Source: JAICIG01 sp035532215 (lineage in GTDB: Bacteria > Planctomycetota > Planctomycetia > Pirellulales > JAICIG01). Taken from it: a stretch of 8,143 bases of DNA. Both the position numbers and the translations under genes were made by a program. A model generated the notes under the pieces. It did no database searches and had not been told where the DNA came from. It worked only from the letters and a program-made list of their open reading frames with translations. This document shows, in pieces, positions 5,613 to 8,143 of this stretch. The DNA is taken from contig DATKRK010000034.1 of the NCBI GenBank assembly GCA_035532215.1, forward strand, positions 1 through 8,143. Direction: 5' to 3'. Position 1 is the first letter of the stretch. Each line of letters opens with the position of its first letter.

Positions 5613-7669
5613 AGTCGCAGCCTTCCGCTCGGACGATGACTCGCAGAACCGCCTTGAAGGCCGGTGCGGCCGCGGCCGGCGTCGCCGGGCTGGCCGCCGC
5701 GTCGTACTGGATTGGCGGCGTGAACCGGGTTTCGCGGAGCCTTGGCAAGAAGGTGATCGTGATCGGCATCGACGGCATGGATCCGCGGCTGTGCCGCAGC
5801 CTGATGGCGGCCGGACAGATGCCGAACATGGCGAAGATGGCGGCGCAAGGCGGCTTCAGCAGCCTGGGCACGAGCATTCCGCCGCAAAGCCCCGTGGCCT
5901 GGGCGAATTTCATTAACGGCTCGGGCCCCGGCTCGCACGGCATCTTCGATTTCATTCACCGCCATCCGCACGAACAGTGCGCGCCGTTCTACTCGGCGGC
6001 CGAGACGCTGCCGGGCGAAGGCTTCGTCGAGCTCGGCGACCACCGGGTGCAGTTCGATTTCTGGCCCTTCAACCATAAGCCGCCCCAGACCGTGCTGCGT
6101 CGGCAGGGCGTCCCGTTCTGGGACTACCTCGATAAGCAGAAGATTTCGTCGGTGTTTTACGACCTGCCGTCGAACTATCCGCCCAGCCCGTCGCAATACG
6201 GACATCATCGTTGCGTGTGCGGCATGGGCACGCCCGACATGCTGGGAACCTACGGCACGTATCAGTATTTCAGCGAAGATTCGCCGGCCGACGGGCTGGA
6301 AGAAGGCGGCGGCAAGCGATCGAAGCTGACGTTCGACGGCGATTCGGCCCGGGCGAAGCTCGTCGGTCCGGAAGACAGCCTGCTCAAGTCGCCCGCGCCG
6401 ATCGCCGTCGACCTCGAGATCCATCGCGACCGCGCCACGAACGCGGCGCTGGTGGAAGTGCAAGGCCAGAAGATTCTGCTCAAGCCGGGCCAATGGAGCC
6501 GCTGGACCCGGCTCGATTTCGCCCTGTCGACGCCTCGGCCATTGCCCGGCCAGCACGCCAGCGGTATTTGCCGCTTTTTGCTGCAAGAGGTGGCGCCGAA
6601 CTTTCGCCTGTACGCGACCCCGATCAATGTCGACCCGTCGAATCCGGCCGTGCCGCTATCGGAACCGGCCGATTTCATTCAAGACGTCTCCCGCGATCTG
6701 GGGCTGTTCTACACGACCGGCTTTCAGGAGGACCACAAGGCCCGCTCCAACGGCGTGTTCGACGACGACGAATTCCGCCGCCAGGCCACGCTGGTGCTCG
6801 AAGAGCGGCTGGCCTTGTTCGAGTATGCGGTCGAGAACTACGACGACGGGCTGCTGTTCTTCTACTTCTCCAGCAGCGACCTGCAATCGCACATGTTCTG
6901 GTGGAACGCGGAGGAAAACGCCGCGCACCCGACGCGCTCGGCGCCCGAAGCCGCCAGCCGCTTCCAATACGTCAAAGAGTTGTACCAGCGGCTCGACGGC
7001 ATCATCGGCGATCTGTACGATCGCTACGCCGGCAAGGCCACGATCTTCGTGATGAGCGATCACGGCTTCGCGAATTTCGGCCGGCAGTTCAACGTGAACT
7101 CATGGCTCAGGGATTTCGGCTACCTGAACCCACGCGAGTGTACGTCGATTCTGACCGACGTCGACTGGTCGCGGACCAAAGCCTATGGCTTGGGGATCAA
7201 CGGGCTGTATCTCAATCTCAAGGGCCGCGAGCGCGACGGGATCGTCGAACCGGGCGAAGAGCAGGAGAAGCTGACCAAGCAATTGATCGCTCGGCTGCAA
7301 GCCGTGCGCGATTTCGACGGCAAGCAGGTGATTCGCAAAGCGTGCCGGGCCAGCGAAATCTACTCGGGCGACGCCACCGCCCTGGCGCCCGACTTGATCC
7401 TGGGCTATGCCAGAGGCTACCGCGCCTCGTGGGAGACGTGCCTGGGCGAGTTGACGCCGGACGTGATCCTCGATAATCCTTCGGCCTGGAGCGCCGATCA
7501 CTGCGCCGACGCGCTGGAAGTGCCCGGCGTGCTGTGCTGCAGCCAGCCGCTTCGAGCGGCCGAGCCGTCGCTGGTCGACATCGCGCCGTCGATTCTCGAA
7601 GATTTCGGCCTGCCCGCCCCGAGCACGATGACCGGCCGCAGCGTGTTTCAGTCGCGGGCGCCGGCGTAA
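5609..7669 (+). CDS. Tat-exported alkaline-phosphatase-superfamily protein, paralogue of the preceding gene
   Basis: This 686-aa protein is related along its length to the upstream gene product. The N-terminus carries a twin-arginine signal: TRRTALKAG (11-19), then an Ala/Gly-rich hydrophobic stretch to about residue 37, which could be cleaved after AAA (29-31) or kept as an anchor. The superfamily residues are intact: D55 in GIDGMD, candidate nucleophile S94 in PPQSPVAW, D424 and H428 in DLQSH, D484 and H485 in SDHG, and H631 in SADHC. Shared blocks with the upstream protein include ATPINVDPSNPA (336-347), VDWSRTKA (518-525) and VEPGEE (546-551). The segment after the nucleophile (about 118-170) differs most, suggesting a different substrate. 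Tat export fits an enzyme that folds around metal before crossing the membrane. The start ATG 5609 overlaps the upstream stop by 4 nt. Exact substrate unknown; export is inferred from the signal. Confidence 0.85.
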   Translation: MKSQPSARTMTRRTALKAGAAAAGVAGLAAASYWIGGVNRVSRSLGKKVIVIGIDGMDPRLCRSLMAAGQMPNMAKMAAQGGFSSLGTSIPPQSPVAWANFINGSGPGSHGIFDFIHRHPHEQCAPFYSAAETLPGEGFVELGDHRVQFDFWPFNHKPPQTVLRRQGVPFWDYLDKQKISSVFYDLPSNYPPSPSQYGHHRCVCGMGTPDMLGTYGTYQYFSEDSPADGLEEGGGKRSKLTFDGDSARAKLVGPEDSLLKSPAPIAVDLEIHRDRATNAALVEVQGQKILLKPGQWSRWTRLDFALSTPRPLPGQHASGICRFLLQEVAPNFRLYATPINVDPSNPAVPLSEPADFIQDVSRDLGLFYTTGFQEDHKARSNGVFDDDEFRRQATLVLEERLALFEYAVENYDDGLLFFYFSSSDLQSHMFWWNAEENAAHPTRSAPEAASRFQYVKELYQRLDGIIGDLYDRYAGKATIFVMSDHGFANFGRQFNVNSWLRDFGYLNPRECTSILTDVDWSRTKAYGLGINGLYLNLKGRERDGIVEPGEEQEKLTKQLIARLQAVRDFDGKQVIRKACRASEIYSGDATALAPDLILGYARGYRASWETCLGELTPDVILDNPSAWSADHCADALEVPGVLCCSQPLRAAEPSLVDIAPSILEDFGLPAPSTMTGRSVFQSRAPA

Positions 7670-7702
7670 CGAACCGCAATCGGAACTGATAAGCATCCAG
7701 GA

Positions 7703-7810
7703 TTAATTGGACAGCGCCACTTTGGAAGTTAGGCAAACTGACGCTACCTTCGTGCAAGGACTTACGGCAAGCAGCTTTACCCAGTGTGAAACGTGGCGCT
7801 GTCCAATTAA
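7703..7810. repeat. Perfect 18-bp inverted repeat, MITE-like (108 bp)
   Basis: TTAATTGGACAGCGCCAC (7703-7720) is exactly reverse-complemented at 7793-7810, around a 72-bp centre without an ORF of note. The terminal TTAA on both sides (7703-7706, 7807-7810) may be a target duplication around a 14-bp terminal repeat; because TTAA is palindromic the two readings cannot be told apart here. The element starts 33 nt after the operon's stop codon, so its transcript could form a stem that protects or ends the message, although no T-run follows the right arm. Confidence 0.75.
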
Positions 7811-7907
7811 ATTGTCTCCCACATTCGGCTGAAGACTGAAATCGTCCCCAATTGCCGCGCCATTTCATTTCCAAGGGGTTGAGCATGGCGAAGTTATTCC
7901 ATCCTCG

Positions 7908-8034
7908 GCGCTTACGGGTTCCTTCTCTGTTCCGGTTATTCGGCGTTTGCCGAACACGTGACTGCTTGCTCTCGGATGGCTTGCTCGAGGGCGACGTTTT
8001 TCCACGAGAACAGAGAAGAGGAACCCGTAAGCGC
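7908..8034. repeat. Long inverted repeat with 25-bp arms (127 bp)
   Basis: The left arm 7908-7932 pairs with 8008-8034 in two blocks: 7908-7921 (GCGCTTACGGGTTC) with 8021-8034, and 7922-7932 (CTTCTCTGTTC) with 8008-8018. Every base pairs except a 2-nt AG bulge at 8019-8020. The 75-nt loop contains its own hairpin, TTCGGC-GTTT-GCCGAA (7939-7954). The arms are unrelated to those of the 7703-7810 element. It could be a miniature mobile element or a structured RNA; no transposase is nearby. Confidence 0.75.
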
Positions 8035-8143
8035 TCCGCAGCGAGTCGTGTTGCCCGCGCGTCCAAACAGCGGCCGTGCTTCAAGCAGTCGCTCACGCAC
8101 GATTTGCGCCCCCGAATTCAATCGCCTCCCAAATTCGACGGAA

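Noticed and set aside
7670..7702. Intrinsic terminator right after the operon
   Set aside because: No GC-rich hairpin with a T-run is seen here. The following inverted repeat could form a stem but has a 72-nt loop and no T-tract.
7218..8096. Minus-strand open frame (292 aa) over the end of the operon
   Set aside because: Half of it is antisense to the Tat-exported enzyme's coding sequence and it runs through two inverted repeats. No domain is seen.
7936..8143. Possible 5'-truncated minus-strand gene open from the right window edge to TAA at 7936
   Set aside because: The frame is open to the edge, but it crosses the 25-bp-arm inverted repeat, the only nearby start is a TTG with a site 3 nt away, and no family is recognised. 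Sequence beyond 8143 would settle it.

Overview
The window is GC-rich bacterial DNA. It holds one three-gene operon on the + strand (1169-7669), flanked by gene-poor DNA full of inverted repeats (1-1168 and 7670-8143). The Gly/Pro-rich low-complexity linkers, the arylsulfotransferase-like propeller protein and the large alkaline-phosphatase-superfamily proteins together suggest a planctomycete (Planctomycetota, perhaps Pirellulales-like). That placement is inference; no rRNA or other marker gene is present.

Left flank (1-1168): I see no convincing gene. It holds a nested palindrome at 25-118, a second repeat cluster at 220-297, and a 134-bp element at 293-426 whose 31-bp inverted arms are each themselves hairpins. 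The stretch 427-1004 shows nothing I can name. A triple-nested inverted repeat at 1005-1141 ends 16 nt before the ribosome-binding site of the first gene.

Operon: (1) 1169-3454 encodes a secreted arylsulfotransferase (ASST)-like beta-propeller protein. It carries Gly/Pro/Asn-rich insertions and a duplicated helical 'LTxxQ' module in its last blade. (2) 3480-5612 encodes a membrane-anchored alkaline-phosphatase-superfamily (type I phosphodiesterase/nucleotide pyrophosphatase-like) protein. (3) 5609-7669 encodes a diverged paralogue of gene 2 with a twin-arginine signal. Genes 1 and 2 are 25 nt apart; genes 2 and 3 overlap by 4 nt (ATGA). This points to co-transcription and translational coupling. 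Both hydrolases keep the full set of expected metal ligands and a Ser at the nucleophile position. By the positive-inside rule gene 2's catalytic domain should face the cytoplasm, while gene 3's should be exported, so the paralogues may work on opposite sides of the membrane. A role in sulfate- or phosphate-ester metabolism of envelope material is plausible but not shown.

Right flank (7670-8143): no convincing gene. It holds a perfect 18-bp inverted repeat with TTAA at both ends (7703-7810) and a 25-bp-arm inverted repeat (7908-8034). The inverted-repeat units on both sides (about 94-137 bp, mostly nested) look like small non-autonomous mobile or REP/MITE-like elements. With the unusual paralogue pair, they are the most interesting part of the window.
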